From: Montifringilla adamsi
Taxonomy: Eukaryota; Chordata; Aves; Passeriformes; Passeridae
DNA: 64,000 nucleotides
Reading direction: 5' to 3'
NCBI GenBank assembly: GCA_017590115.1
Contig: JAGGNK010008337.1
Location: 1,798,001 to 1,862,000, forward strand
The translations under genes were made by a program, and so were the position numbers. The notes beneath the pieces were generated by a model. The model worked only from the letters and a program-made list of their open reading frames with translations, made no database searches and had not been told where the DNA came from. Positions 44,372 through 57,075 of the stretch are shown one piece after another (positions within the stretch are counted from its first letter, which is position 1; the number at the start of each line of letters is the position of its first letter).

Positions 44372-47300
44372 ATTGTATCAAGCTCTTGTTTCAGTCCCAA
44401 CTTCCATGTGTCTATCAGTAGCTTAAAGCAAAGGCCCAGTTTAAAAGGAAAAGTAATCCCCCTGCCTTTCCTTTCCTGATCTGATTCACATACAAAATGG
44501 GCTTATGAACTCAAAAATTGTGGGAGGGATTCAAGGAGGAGGAAAGGGAGACACAAGAGCTCTTTTATTTTGCGTCGTATTCACAATGAAAATTGGCACA
44601 GAAGCCAACCACATACATTAACATAGTTTGGGCAAGTTTAACTCTCATGAATACATTTCTGTGGAAAAACTATGTGACTATGGAAAAATCCCCTCTTTTT
44701 TGCCATTTGAAAAGATAACAGGCTTCTATGTGGAATATACCCAGAACCTGCCTGATTCAGAGACATGGAAATACAAAGATGAATAAGGCTGTTTCCCATG
44801 CTAGGGGCCCATGGAAACTGAGAGGGGAGGAAGAAGTAAGGAGGCCCATTGACTCGGGAGAAGGACTTTCATCCTACAGGTGAAGGAAGTATTTGAAGGC
44901 ACTGGTAACATTGCAGGCCTGTTCCAGAGCCCATTTTAGTCACTGACAACATCACATTGACTTCACTGCAATGTGGGTCAGGGCTAAATAGTTTTAAAAT
45001 ATAATCCAAGTCTATTTCCACATCACTGTGTAGCGAGTGAGATCCGGTGTGCCCAGCCCTGTGACTTGCCTGCCTTTTGTCCATATTTCTGGCTGCTAGG
45101 CTGGCTGCTGCTTGGGCCCTAAGTCTCAACATTGCACTGAGGAAGAGCTGAGCACAGGACCTTTTTGGAGGTCTGTCTCCAACTGGAATGCACACCAGGT
45201 TGCATCCATAACTAAGTCAGGCAGCCTGGAGGAAGGAAAGCTTTGGGCACATGTACTGGGGAATCAACTGCACCTCTCTTCTCTCCTGCCCTCCTGTATA
45301 TTCATTGTCCCTCTCCAAACTCAGGCTCAGGAGGGCTCTTAGTGGGACTGTTCACCAAGGGCAGAGGGCATGTCCACTCAACAACATGGGCATTCCCTTG
45401 TGTGACGGTATAAGTGCACCTGGCACCCAAAATCTGGCATTTAAAGCCAACCCAGCTGCAGTGATGAGCTCTGGGATTCTCTGGCCCAACTGCAGTCTGG
45501 ATACTCCCTTAAGATTTGTTCAGGATTTCACAGGTACACAGAAAGAGTGACGTTGACTCCTAGATCCCTAATTGCAACTTACAAGCTATTGCAATTCCCA
45601 TAAAAAACCCCTTCTCCTTTGCTCACTGGCACTGTGCAATGCTAGTTCTGCTCCAGTGCCACATTCCTGGCAGATGATGGTAACCCCAGAATATGAATAT
45701 TTTCTTTTGAATGCATCAGTTTGCTTTATTATTATCAGAAACAATAGTTTGCATTGCAAGTCCTTCAACAGATCGCTTCAGCAGTACATCACTGTATCAG
45801 GCCTTTAATATCACGCTAATTTGTTTCACAAGTTACTAATTGAACTCCCTAAATGACTCATATTGGTATGGCAAGTATTGCCATAGAGAGAACTCAGTGG
45901 TCTCAGAGGAGGATCAATCACAGAACCATCCTCTCCTGCTATGTAACACAAAATTAAACAGTGGGCTAGGAGCAGGATGGGGAATTTTCCTCCACAATTA
46001 TTCCAGAGCCCTTATCTCTGTGATGCATCTCATTACCACGTGTATTGCTCCTGTCCCACTGTGGAGTTTCAGTGATGTCAGCATGTGGAAGAAGTGAGGT
46101 GCACAGACCCACACATCGAGGGCAAAGGATCTGTGGATCAGATCAAAAGGGAACATTCTTTTTCAAGGGCAAGTCCATCCAAAGTGCTCATTTGCTTTAC
46201 TGACATCTAATGCACATCATCACTGATGTCATCACTGAGTTTGCCTCCACTGGAGAGAATGGGCTTGGCCAGGCTCAGAAAACAGGACTTTTCACAAGTT
46301 GTCCAGTGTTGGCCACTTCCTGCCACACAAAATGCTGTCTTTGTTTTTTCCAACACAACTGTCTCCAAAGACAACCTAGAAAAAAAGTCACACCTTGCCT
46401 GGCTTGGCAGCTGGTGAAAGATAACTGATTATTCCAGGGCCAGTTTTTCAAAGGCACCCTCTGTTTCTTGCTGGGCTGGAGAGAGGTCAGAGGCCTTCAG
46501 GCAGGTTTGTCTGACTGACCCTTCACTCACTGACCTGCTGTTGTTCCCTAGGAGCCAGCCTCACCACCACTTGCCTTGCAGCAAAGGATGGGGTATTTTT
46601 CTAACCCAAATCCCAGCAATCTGGTATCTACACCTGCTCAGCCACATTCACCTCCCACCAGAGTTAATGGAGTGAGTAGGCACTTCTGGGAAGAAAATCA
46701 CCTGGCCTACAGCAGATGCCTCCCTTAGGATGAGATCAGTATCACTCCCAGGCAGCTGCAAAGGCCATTTAGCTTCTCATCAGCTGTCCCTGTCCACCTA
46801 CATCCTGAGGAATTCCAGGTGAGTGCTCAGATGCTGAGTGGCTGCAACAGAAGAAAAGTGCAGTTGTTTTGCACACACAGCTGGCCTTGTGCGCATCCTT
46901 TAGTTCCTGGCCTCCTGTTTTGCCTTGTTCTGACCTGCATTTTATGACTGAGCCTAGGACAGGGAACCTGCTGCTGTTCCTGCACCTCCAAAAGCAACGA
47001 GAGCATGAAGGCCACCACATGCACAGGAGGTGCTGCTCCAGCACGAAGGCTTGGCACAGAACTGGTCAGCCAGGTTCCTACAGGGAGAGACATAAAACCC
47101 AACAGGGATCTTCGCAAATAGCTCTGCTGGTCTCCTGTAGTTCTGCTCAGTGGTTCACCCAGCAGATCTCTGAAATTAGAAAGCTGCACAGTTCTAAAGC
47201 ATGACCAAACATCCTTCCTTAGCTCCTGAGAGAAAGATGTTACTTATTTTACCCACACAAGGCTTATGTAGTAGCCATCAACTTTCCGTGGAAAGATCAC

Positions 47301-50300
47301 ACTCTACTACTATACATCGGTCATTAGAGGCAGCTTCTAAACTTTAATATCTCCAAAGGAATAATGATTGTGACCTTTTCCATATTTTCTATGTACAGAC
47401 CAGCAGAATGAGCTCACTGGGATCAGCAGGTGATGTATGCTCAGCTGCTCTTGGCAATACTCAGCTCACCTGTTCCCAGTGAGGGCAGCCACCATCAGGG
47501 AAGCAGTGCCCTGTGATTGTGCCATTCCCAGGGCAGAAGAGCCCAGATTTGTAAGGCAGACATCAAAGTGCTCTGTAACATGCAGATGTTTTCCATGCAG
47601 AGGCTGAGAAAAGTGATGGCCAAGACTTTGTTAATCCTGTGCTTTTTCCTTCATTTTTTCCGTTACATCCCCCATTTCCTTGCCTTCTCTTATTTGGAAG
47701 AACAAAACTATTAAAAATGATGGGCAGTATCCTCAGCTAGTATAATTTCTTGTGACTCCACAGAGCTATGCCTGTTTACACAAGCTGCAAATTTCTCCCA
47801 CTAATTTAAATCTCTACAGATTTACATCATGGGGAACAGCTCTACATTTTTTTCCCATAGCTAATAAGCTTCTTCAAAAAAGAAAAGACAAACAAGCACC
47901 CTTGACATCTATTAAACTTGTATTTGGAGATAAAGATTTCAGAGAATGCCTTCTCCCACTCTATCTCACATCCTTCTTCCTGCTCCTCTAGTCATTAGAG
48001 GGTCGTCCCAGTGTCACGTGGGCCAGAGCTGAGCTGAGTTGCCAAGGATGGTGCCCATGGATGAACCCATGGCTGGATCTGCTTCCTGCCACGTAGCTCT
48101 GTTCCCTTTTCATCTCCCCAAGTAGTGCTGCAACCCATCCCAAAAACCCCTGAGTCCTGCTGAGCACAGAGCTCTCTTCACTACCACCCAGGCTCACTCA
48201 CAAGATGTCAGGACAAATTCCTGCTCTCTTTGATCAAGGGCAGCAAGTTCAGCGCTCAGATCCCTCTGCCTGGGTGAATTCTTTAACCAACAAACTAAAG
48301 GCTGTTTTTTAAAATGTTCTCCCATCAGTTTCATTTTCATTTCAAGAAACATTTCATACTCCTATCAAATCAAAGCACATTTAAACCTCACCATTTTCTA
48401 CAAAATTAAATTCTTGTGTTCCCACTTGCCCAAACCAGGAGCACTGTAGCCCCATGTCCGCAGAACACTTTGTACTGTGCTGATTTGTGCTGTCCTGCAG
48501 AGAAACACAAGGAGGTTTCACAGGACATTGCCAACCCACCTTCCACAAAATCTCCCTCCTGTGGATGAGTAGCAATCTGAGCATTCAGCACACATGAAGA
48601 CAGACACTTCCCATTGGGAAGCACTTTGCTGAGCTATTTGAAAGTCCTAAACACTTCTGAACACTCAACAGCAACAACTTTTCTGCTGGACAATACTCTG
48701 ACTGAGCCTGCTTTTGGGATATACTGAATTATCCTGAAGAGCCAGGTGAGTTAAGTGCCAAATTCCTTACTACATTCCCTGATTTAATTTGACCACTGAA
48801 GCTCTCCAGGCTTTTTTGGAAGCCCCAGTTGCGATTCCAGGAACCAGTATGTCCAAGATGATCCCACGGGTTGAATGCTGTCATTAAAAGCATGATCTGT
48901 TCCTGCTGGAGGCAAATGATGGAGTCCCTGCAGGAGTGCAGGGAGTGAGGAGGCTGTATCACCCATCTCAGCAGTGTATTTCTGTGCTATGGAGCAAGGC
49001 CAACGCCACTGGGGCTCTCTGAGGCCACAGTAAAAACCTTACATTTCTTCCAATAAAAGCTGAATCTAGTGACCTGAAAAACATGTTGCAGATACATTTT
49101 CTTCATGGATTAAGGAGAAAGCAACCAAAGTGATCAGGACTCGGAGTTCACGGTGACAAACCAGCAGCTGAGAGAATTAGACTGGTTCAGCCCCTAGAAG
49201 AAAAGAGGAATAGGAGACCTTATTCCTGAGCCAGCACCAAGGAGGCAGGGCCAGGCTCTTCTGGAAGGTGCACAGCTCTGCTGGTCATTGCACTGACCCC
49301 CTGTGTCTCCTGGAAGGCTCTCCCATAACCCACCTTCTCCAGCATAATGTTTGCTGCCTTCTGTAGGATCTCCTGATCCAAGAGCAACGTTTCCATGTTG
49401 TCCCCTTTCCCAGACTTGCCGGGGGCTAAGATGTCTCTTGAACAGCCCCCATCCCATTTAGCCCGTATCCTGGGATTTTCTTCCATGAAAAAGGCACTGT
49501 AAAAGGCTCTGGACCCTGTGCTATGATTTACACTTTTTCATCTCCTGCAGAAAGCCTGCCGTGTATGTGATGATACCATTCAGCTCCGTTTACCTGAGAA
49601 CTTAAAAAAATACCATCGGAGGTTGTTTTTTCCATATGGGTAAATAGTAGGGGTGGGAGTATTCCTTATGGGAAACCTGGAACAGTCGCACTCTGTCGGC
49701 CTGACATTTCCTGCTGTAATTGAAACTTTTGATGTTAAAAATTCCATTTACACAGTGTGTCTCCAAGCCAGGCGGGGAGAAGGGCAGAGGTGGGCTCAGC
49801 GTTAGCGCACGGTTTCCCCACCTCCCCGCTGCAGCCAGTTAAATACAGCAGGTGAGTGCAGAGATGTAAGGGCAGGAATATGAGGAAGGAAATTCCAGCT
49901 GAGTTAGGTAATTTGGGTCAGAGGAAGCCAGGCGTAGTTAGGGAGGCAGGTACAGATCAAATCAACTCGAGGCTCTGGGTCTCTGCAGCTGCCCATACCC
50001 CCTGATCACGGGGGATGCGTGACCCAAACTTCTGGCCTCTGCCTCCAGAGGATGGAAAAATGGCTCCCTCAGAAGTGATGGGCATCAATGGAGAGAAACA
50101 ACTTTGCCCTCTTGCAGGTTAAAGGACTTTCTGCTCCATGTCTTTGAAATTCCCATCCAATGCTACACAACCCAATCCTCAACAAAAGCAGCCAAATTCA
50201 AACTGGAATCCCAAACGGCCTTAGGTGGAAAGCCAAGCAGAGGGTCCCACTGCTGCCAAACATAGGCTTGTTCCCCCACCAGTTCCAGACCCTGCCATGA

Positions 50301-53029
50301 CTTTATTCCTGTGGACCTGCACAAACCTACAAAAGCCAGACCCCCAGCCTAAGTCAGTGTTGACACAGTTCATCCCCAGGTATCCTTCCAGCTGGAAATA
50401 CAGCTCAAGGGCCCATAGGGGATCCATCCAGCATGATTCACCCAGCCTCCGCCTCAGGTCTGCAGCAGTCACCAGCCCAAATCCTCCCTCTACCTCCAGC
50501 TCTACCAGGAACTCCTGTCATTCCCAACCCTCAAGCAAGCCAGATTCTTGTCCTTCTTCCCCATGAAACCTCTGGCAGGCTCTCCAGGGGTGAGCAGCAG
50601 CAGCAAGAAACACCAGAACGCTGATATCAACCCCCATCTCCGCCTAGCAGTAAATATGGGAATAAGACAAAGTCCAGGACAAGATGGAATCCCTGTGAGT
50701 AATGGACATAATTACATTAGCTAGGCAAAGTACCTTTATGTTAAGAAATATTTTTTGGCATGCCATGAAAAGTTTGAATCCTGTCACACCCCAGCAGTTA
50801 CAAAAGTCAAAGGCAACATAACATGAGTTTTATTTTAACTGTTACATGCATTTGCATAAAAATGCTTCTTCAGAATGATAATACAACTGTGCTTCCCTGT
50901 TTTGGTTTGGGTTTTTTTTTTTCTGCTTTCCTTTTGATGCAACTTTCTTGCACCGTCAAAGGCACAAAGTAGAACAGGAAGCAGTTGTGCCTGAGACTCT
51001 TTTCTCAGGCACCTTAAAAAATTAAAGCTCAATCCTTGAAGATTTTCTCACATATCCAAAGACAAGACAGTAAAAAAAAAAAAATACCTAGACTCAGCAA
51101 TTACTTAAAATCTGGCTTGTCACTGTCAATGGGACTCTGACCCTCCAGCCATGACAATGACAGCCACAATAACAAGCAAATTACATTCCTCACTATTCTT
51201 CCCAGCAATCCTTGGGAGCAATGGGCAGTATGGGTGAGAAAACTGGGCTGGGACTGCAGAAACAGCCACTTCAGAAAGGAAACAAATGAGTTATTTGAAC
51301 TCAGATTGATTCTCATTTCTAACCCTGTAACTTAAATTACAACTGACTATATGCTCAATTGACTCCTTGGGGTTCCACAAAGAAATTCATTCAAGAACAG
51401 AAGTAGGGAAAACTTTTAGATCTCAAAAATACTAAAGTACATTTTATCCCACTGACTCTATCACCTAAGAGGCAAAACTAAAACCCAAAGTTAACAGCTG
51501 TTATGCTTTACTGTTAGATCTCATACACCGATGCTCATTTTTATTGACATTTTTATTGAAATATTTAATTGAGATATCACTGGAGAAATTATTAATTTTT
51601 TCATCTAAGAAGTTGCTAAACATTTTTTTTAAAAATCTGGTTTAGATAGCACCATAAATTTTATTTGAGACAAAATTAATTTTTTTAATGTTTTAATGTT
51701 TAAATGTTTTTGACAGAATTCAATATCTTGGGGATCAATCAGCTTAGGAAGATCTAAAACCCAGAACTGCCAGTGATCCCAGTGCCTACCAGATTTTCCT
51801 ATATCTCCCACCAAGGAATATTTCATAGAAAAACTTACAATAAGCGTTCCAGTTTTCCCAGGCAAAGCTGAGATGATAAATTGCACAAAGATATTTTTTT
51901 TTACTACAATGCAAGGAGTCTCCTAAGACTGTGGGTGCCCCAATATGTAAATGCCTGGCCCTTACTCAAGGGGTTCACAACTGAAAAAAAGCAAAGATGG
52001 GAAACCAAAACTAATGTGACTTGTCCAGTGCCCCACCACAGACTGACAGCAGTGGTGCAGAAAGTCTGGTTCACTCTTCCCTTAGTGACCTGTCTGATAG
52101 GAGACTATGGTCAGACTCACTGATAAAACCTTTATTTTGGTTTCTCCTACCTTATTTTGGCTTCATGGGCTGGCAGAACGTCACTGAAGTTCAGTAAATA
52201 CAAATGTAATGGCCTTCAGCAAATAGCCAGAGGGAACCAGGGAAGATCTTTATCTTGATCTTATATTGATCTTGATTTTTTTCCAGCTGGAACAACTGAG
52301 AATTCCCAGTGTGCCACTAGCAGAAACACATACCTAAAATTATCAACTTTGAGATAAAGAAAAGAATCAGAGGAGGAAAAAGAGATAGCAGGTAAATAAA
52401 AAGCAGGAAAGTGCTGTCAGGGACTGATGGCAATACTGAGCCTAAGAGTTGTGGGAGTCTCTGGTCTAATGCTACGGATAAACACTTGTCCAAATGACAG
52501 TACACGATGTAAGATCATGTGAGATGGGCCAGAACTAAGCCATGATTGATGAGCCTTGGAAGAGCAGGACCTGGCTCTCCAAGGTTGGTTTTGCAACCTT
52601 TGATCTTTATAGCCACGCATTATAAAGCGGTTTCAACTTGTAACTAAATTCCTGACATAGTCAGCTGTAAAATGCAGACATATCCTGAGCAATAAAACAA
52701 ATACATAAACTGGAACTTAGGTGAGAGTCATCTTTTACTGTCACTTAATGCTGGAAACAACTAGAGCTTGTTTTGCCACATTCAGTAGGAAAGCGCTGGT
52801 TTAAGAGCAGTGTGAGGGATTTGGGCTGGAAGGAGGTTAATTGGGCCAGACAGCCTATTTGATTAATCCTATCAGGATCCCCGATTTCCAGTGCCTCTAA
52901 AGAGCATCATGAACAGGCACCTTTCTGGCTGTAGCTGTACCACACAATGTTCATGAAATCCAACTTCTATCACTCCGTGTATCAGAGCCATGGGCCCTCT
53001 GCAAAAATATCACTCTGCCAACTGTGGAT

Positions 53030-53125
53030 ATCACCAATAAATCAAAGCAGTTGCACAAGCCACAACTTAGGTGGCATTAATTAGATCAGTGGAAGTTATG
53101 ATCCAACATAATTATCATTGCTACC
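53030..53125. promoter_or_regulatory. Candidate enhancer with TCF/LEF-like and homeodomain motifs
   Basis: AATCAAAG near 53040-53047 fits the TCF/LEF core (WWCAAAG). It is followed by CATTAATTAGATC and CATAATTATC. Unique, AT-rich, no repeat recognised. Function is inferred from motifs alone. Confidence 0.25.
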
Positions 53126-55725
53126 CCACCTACATTTAATTTCACTGCTTCTTCCTATCTTTGCCCCAGAGGGTCCATAGGGAAGCACTGCATGCTTCAA
53201 CAGTGCCAGCCTTCAGAGGCAGCACAAAAGAGCAAGGGCTGGTAATTATGTGAGTGCAAGTAATGGGAAGGGGACTATCATGAGATGGGATCAGATACTA
53301 TACAAGGGGAGAGAAGGAAATTCACCCTTTGCCCCTTACACACCCCGTAGCTTTGCAGCTGCCTCATCCGACCTTCCAGTCCCTATTCACCAAGGTATGT
53401 GCATAAAGAAATCACTGCAAGCACATGGAGAGTCTCACCAAAGGAAACCTGATTTCCAAAAGCCTTACATACATGTCAGAAAAGAACAGCAAGGCCCTGG
53501 GGAGGGGAAGGAAGGTCAGTGTGCTTGGGTGGCACTTCCAGCCTCTCTGATCACATCTGTAACAGCAAGCGGTGCAAAACAAGAGGCACATGGATACACA
53601 GAGCTGGTGCCACGAACCTGACATCCACACAGGGACTTCCATTCCCTGCTTTCCTTCACAGAGCTGAGGCCTAATGGCAGCAGCAACCAGCATGAGCTGC
53701 TCCAGGCTGGGCGCAGCCCTGGAGCCATCCCAGAGGAATCCTGCTGATGTCCTCCATGAGTGCTCTGTGACATAAATGTGCAGTTCAGGGGGGGCACTGG
53801 GAGACATTTCAGAAGCTCACTGTTACCTCAAACGACATGCTAATGCCAATGTCCCCCTTAGAGGCATCTCCACATGGGGCATGCACACATGTCTGTCCTG
53901 CTGAAATAGTCCAGCACACCATGACCCTGCTGAAGCTGTACAGGGGGGACAGGGTCCCCAGCCAGTGGCACACGGTGTGGCTGCACCACCATGCGGGCAG
54001 CCAGCTCCCCTGTGTGGCCTGGGTGAGCTCTCCCGCACTGCCTGTGCCAGCAGGGAAAATCTGACAATCCTGCAGCTCGGAGGACTGTGTCTCAGAAGAG
54101 GGAGTCATACAAGAACAAACACAAAAGGGAAACCAAGTGTTTGCAGGGCTGAGCCCTGAATCACAGCCCGGGACACAGCTGTAATGACAGAACATGGCTG
54201 GAGAACTACTGCCTGTGAGCTGGCTGGAAGGACTTGATCAAAAGGTACCCTATCTTTCAGGTCACAGCAGTCCTTTCTCACTGAAGGCTGCACCATCACA
54301 GTGGTTGGAAGACAAAGAGGTTTTCTCCTAAGAATGCCCAAAGATGCTCTGTTTTAGCCAGTCAATTGGTTCTCTTCTTCCTTGACCTTTCTTCTATGCA
54401 TCTGCTCTTCCCTACACTTACAATAAAACATTTTCCTTTGACACTGTGCAGGGCTCTGCTTAAAAAGAGCTTGGTGTAGTCAGGTGTGTTCCTGGTGAGC
54501 TGCAGGCTGTGCTACAAAGACCCCACTGTTTCTCAGAAGGCCATTCACTAATGTTCACTCAACAGAGGAGACCAATAGTACAGCAATATCCATCAACCCC
54601 TGCATTTGCTTGTAATTAAAGAAAGGTCAGGAGCTGTGCCTTTCTGAGAATCACGCTTACCTTTGCATGGGCAAAACCCAAATTTCACAGTGTAGACATC
54701 CAGAAACGTGAAAAATATTAAACAGCCAACCGTGTATGTTTTCCAAGCTTTGTGAAGTGGACTTGCCCCTGTGCTTGGGTACAGAACTGTTGAGATTGTG
54801 TTTGGTACCTAACTGCAAAAGCTATTGTGTTCCAGTTTTTTCATGCCTCGCTGCTACAGAAAGGCCCTGATTCACACCACTTCATTATCTTGCCTCATTT
54901 TTATAGGCAGCCAGAGGGCATGCTGGATCCTCGGTTTGTTTGTCTGGATCCACTCATTAGTAAATTACGTGTAGTGAGCAATGACGTGCACCTGGACATT
55001 TAGTCTGAGTAGATTCTTTAACACTCAAATTAGTTGTGCTACTCCAGCAAGAAAAGCAACAAATCTTTCTGAAATGTGACTTTTTTTCTCTATGCTTTTG
55101 CATTTCTAGGAGCTATAGCATCAGTGGAGAGGAAATAGTGAAGAAAGAAAAGCACAGACTTCTCCCTGTGAAGTGCTGTTAACAATCTCTTTGCTGTGAA
55201 TGCAAGGATCCTGCATCATGGTTACATCATGGTGACAATCTTAGTGGCAGCATTTACCGTATTTTCTGTACAGCTAGACAAGAAATCCCAAAGAAAACCA
55301 CAGGTGTTTAGAGATTTAGCTGGGAAATTTGCAACAATGTTGAGTGCAAGCCTGGTGTGCTGCTCTGGAAATCTGGAAACAGAAACTACCTACAAATCTG
55401 CTTTTAGGGACCAAGCCTTTAATTCCAACTGGTTCTCTTGTGGTATCACTACATATAATTTGCTTTTGTAATGGAGAGAACTGGAACAGAAAGGGTCAGA
55501 TACAGGAGACAAACAAGGCAAGAAGTATTCCATATCCTTCTGGCAGACACCCCTTGGAGACCACAGGAAACTGGTGCAAGAATCAGAGAGCCACAATCCA
55601 ACACAACCCCTTGCTCTACTTTTACCATCATTAGCCGGGGACCACAGAGATGGTGGTTAAAAATGTCTTCCAAAATAGCTTTAAGGATTGGAAATCTGAT
55701 AAGGCAAATACAAGTGGCAAAGCTC

Positions 55726-55739
55726 CACTGACGTCAGTG
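55726..55739. promoter_or_regulatory. Palindromic CRE/ATF site
   Basis: CACTGACGTCAGTG is a perfect 14-bp palindrome containing the full CREB/ATF octamer TGACGTCA at 55729-55736. The flanks (CAAAGCTCCACTGACG, GTGAGACTTATATAAGGGAA) resemble the centre of old palindromic MITEs, so the site may derive from a transposon. Confidence 0.4.
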
Positions 55740-56149
55740 AGACTTATATAAGGGAAGATTTTGTAATGGTAAAAGTAATACTGGAGCTGAAAAGTCCTGC
55801 ACACTGAACAAGGAAGTTTTTCAGGTTAACCTCAACACAAGCCACAGATCTGTCCTCAAAACAATTTCCCCACTGGCCTGCAAATAAAAACTGAACTTGG
55901 ACTATGTCTGCAAAAAGCATCACTTTGTGTGTGCAATCACACAAGCATAATTCACTGCAAAGATACTCACTAATAGGAAACTGAGATATTAATGCAAAAT
56001 GATATTTTGAAAAGTGAATTTTGAATTTATACATATGAGAATGTTAATGAAAAGATGTGACTGTGAAATGCAGTACATTTAGCCAGTCCTGGGACAATAT
56101 GGTGTGGGAGTCATTCTTCCTTCATACAATTCTTCTTTTCAGGGCCTTC

Positions 56150-56245
56150 AAGTAAGTTGGTGTGAATTAACACTGCTCATTTGAAATCAATGGAAAAAAA
56201 AAAATGGAGCTATGCCAAATTACATCAGTGAGGGATCCAGCCTTT
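56150..56245. mobile_element. Short palindromic MITE fossil
   Basis: The left half (GTTGGTGTGAATTAACACTG, CTCAT) and the reverse complement of the right half (GATGTAATTTGGCATAGCTC, CAT) align, and the outer end GGGATCCAGCC mirrors GGGCCTTC. The centre has GAAATCAATGG and an A-rich run. Same general class as the element at 44281. Confidence 0.5.
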
Positions 56246-56884
56246 TGACTTCAAGTTATCCTCAGTTAACACTGGCGTAATCATAAAAAGGCGACATTTA
56301 CTTCCCTGTCCAATGAAAATAGCCTGGGTATTGGCTACTTTCAGAGAGCTGCCTGAAAACATTACACAAACCATGAATTATTCACAGTATTAAACAAATA
56401 ATTGTGACTAGTAAATAAATATTTGAAAGTAATGGCTGGTTCATACACCATTCACACATAGTGTAAGGGGGAGATATTCATCATATGAATTACCCATTAA
56501 GAATTACTGGCTCAGCTCTAGTTATAACTGATAAACAGTCATGTGGATAACAAGGCAAGTGTTTGGCACATCTCCTGCTTTCATTCCCAGCAATATGGCT
56601 TCCTTTTCAACAGACACATAAGCTCAATTATTTATAGCCCTTCTTCCAGAGAAACTGACTGCCTTCCATGCACCTGAAAGGCGGGAGCTGGCGCGCAGTT
56701 TCCCCTATCCCTACTTGTCTGGTTAAATTCCAGGTCAGGCAACAGGCCTCTGACAGAACCACATTCCTGCTGTAGTTTCAATTACCTAAATTATTCTTCA
56801 CCTCCTGTCTTAAGCATGGGCATATTTTTGATGGCCTGAGCTGGGAAATGTGAATGCAAACTGCTACCAGATGTAGAGAGGAAG
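56246..56884. other. Unique non-coding DNA with a motif-dense core
   Basis: Contains the candidate enhancer at 56560-56830 described separately. The rest is AT-rich unique sequence without ORFs of note. Confidence 0.4.
56560..56830. promoter_or_regulatory. Candidate enhancer with MEF2 and RUNX motifs
   Basis: A perfect MEF2 consensus, TTATTTATAG, is at 56628-56637. AACCACA, the RUNX core, is near 56757-56763 and is followed by a TEAD-like CATTCC. GGCGGGAGC and GGCGCGC lie between, giving local CpGs unusual for this background, and CAATTACC follows. The stretch is repeat-free. MEF2 and RUNX factors act in muscle, cartilage and bone, where BMP2 acts, but the link is inferred. Confidence 0.3.
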
Positions 56885-57075
56885 AATGATTTCATATCTG
56901 AGGCACTGGCCTCTGAGTCAAAATCTCTGAGCCTCTGCTGTGCCACGGGCTTTCTGTAAGCCACTTAGGCCCAAATCCCCAAAGGTATTTAGGCTTTTAA
57001 CTCCTGCTCGTTTCAGTGAGAGTTAAAAGCCTAAATACCTCCATGGATCTGGGCTTTAGCCTCTGTGGCTATGTC
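56885..57075 (+). mobile_element. MIR/tRNA-SINE fragment split by a later MITE insertion
   Basis: The left part (GAGGCACTGGCCTCTGAGTC, GCCTCTGCTGTGCCACGGGC, TAAGCCACTTA) and the right part (TTAGCCTCTGTGGC) join across the insert. Together they give a MIR-like 'caagtcacttaacctctctgtgcc' segment once one TTA is removed. The continuity supports one older SINE interrupted at TTA. Confidence 0.55.
56968..57055. mobile_element. 88-bp palindromic MITE with TTA target duplication
   Basis: The arms 56983-57003 and 57020-57040 are perfect 21-bp reverse complements around a 16-nt loop. The outer ends continue the symmetry (GGCCCAAATCC versus GGATCTGGGCT). TTA flanks both sides (56965-56967 and 57056-57058), the 3-bp TWA duplication typical of PIF/Harbinger elements. 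I recall similar GGCCCAGATCCT...CTAAATACC palindromes as common in turtles and crocodiles. No transposase. Confidence 0.75.

Larger units (their letters stand above)
44372..56149. other. Non-coding DNA with candidate regulatory stretches
   Basis: No gene seen; the longest ORFs are about 130 codons and lack domains. Stretches to note are 49560-49770 (AT-rich and unique, with TAATTGAAAC and repeated T-rich blocks) and 53030-53125 (ATCAAAG plus several TAATTA cores). A perfect CACTGACGTCAGTG palindrome lies at 55726-55739. Weak MITE-like text is at 44925-45000. Homopolymers occur near 50912 and 51072. Confidence 0.45.

Noticed and set aside
49140..49230. Possible further CR1 fragment (TTCAGCCCCTAGAAGAAAAG, GGAGACCTTATT)
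   Set aside because: Only two short blocks resemble CR1 and the rest does not align by eye; too weak to call.
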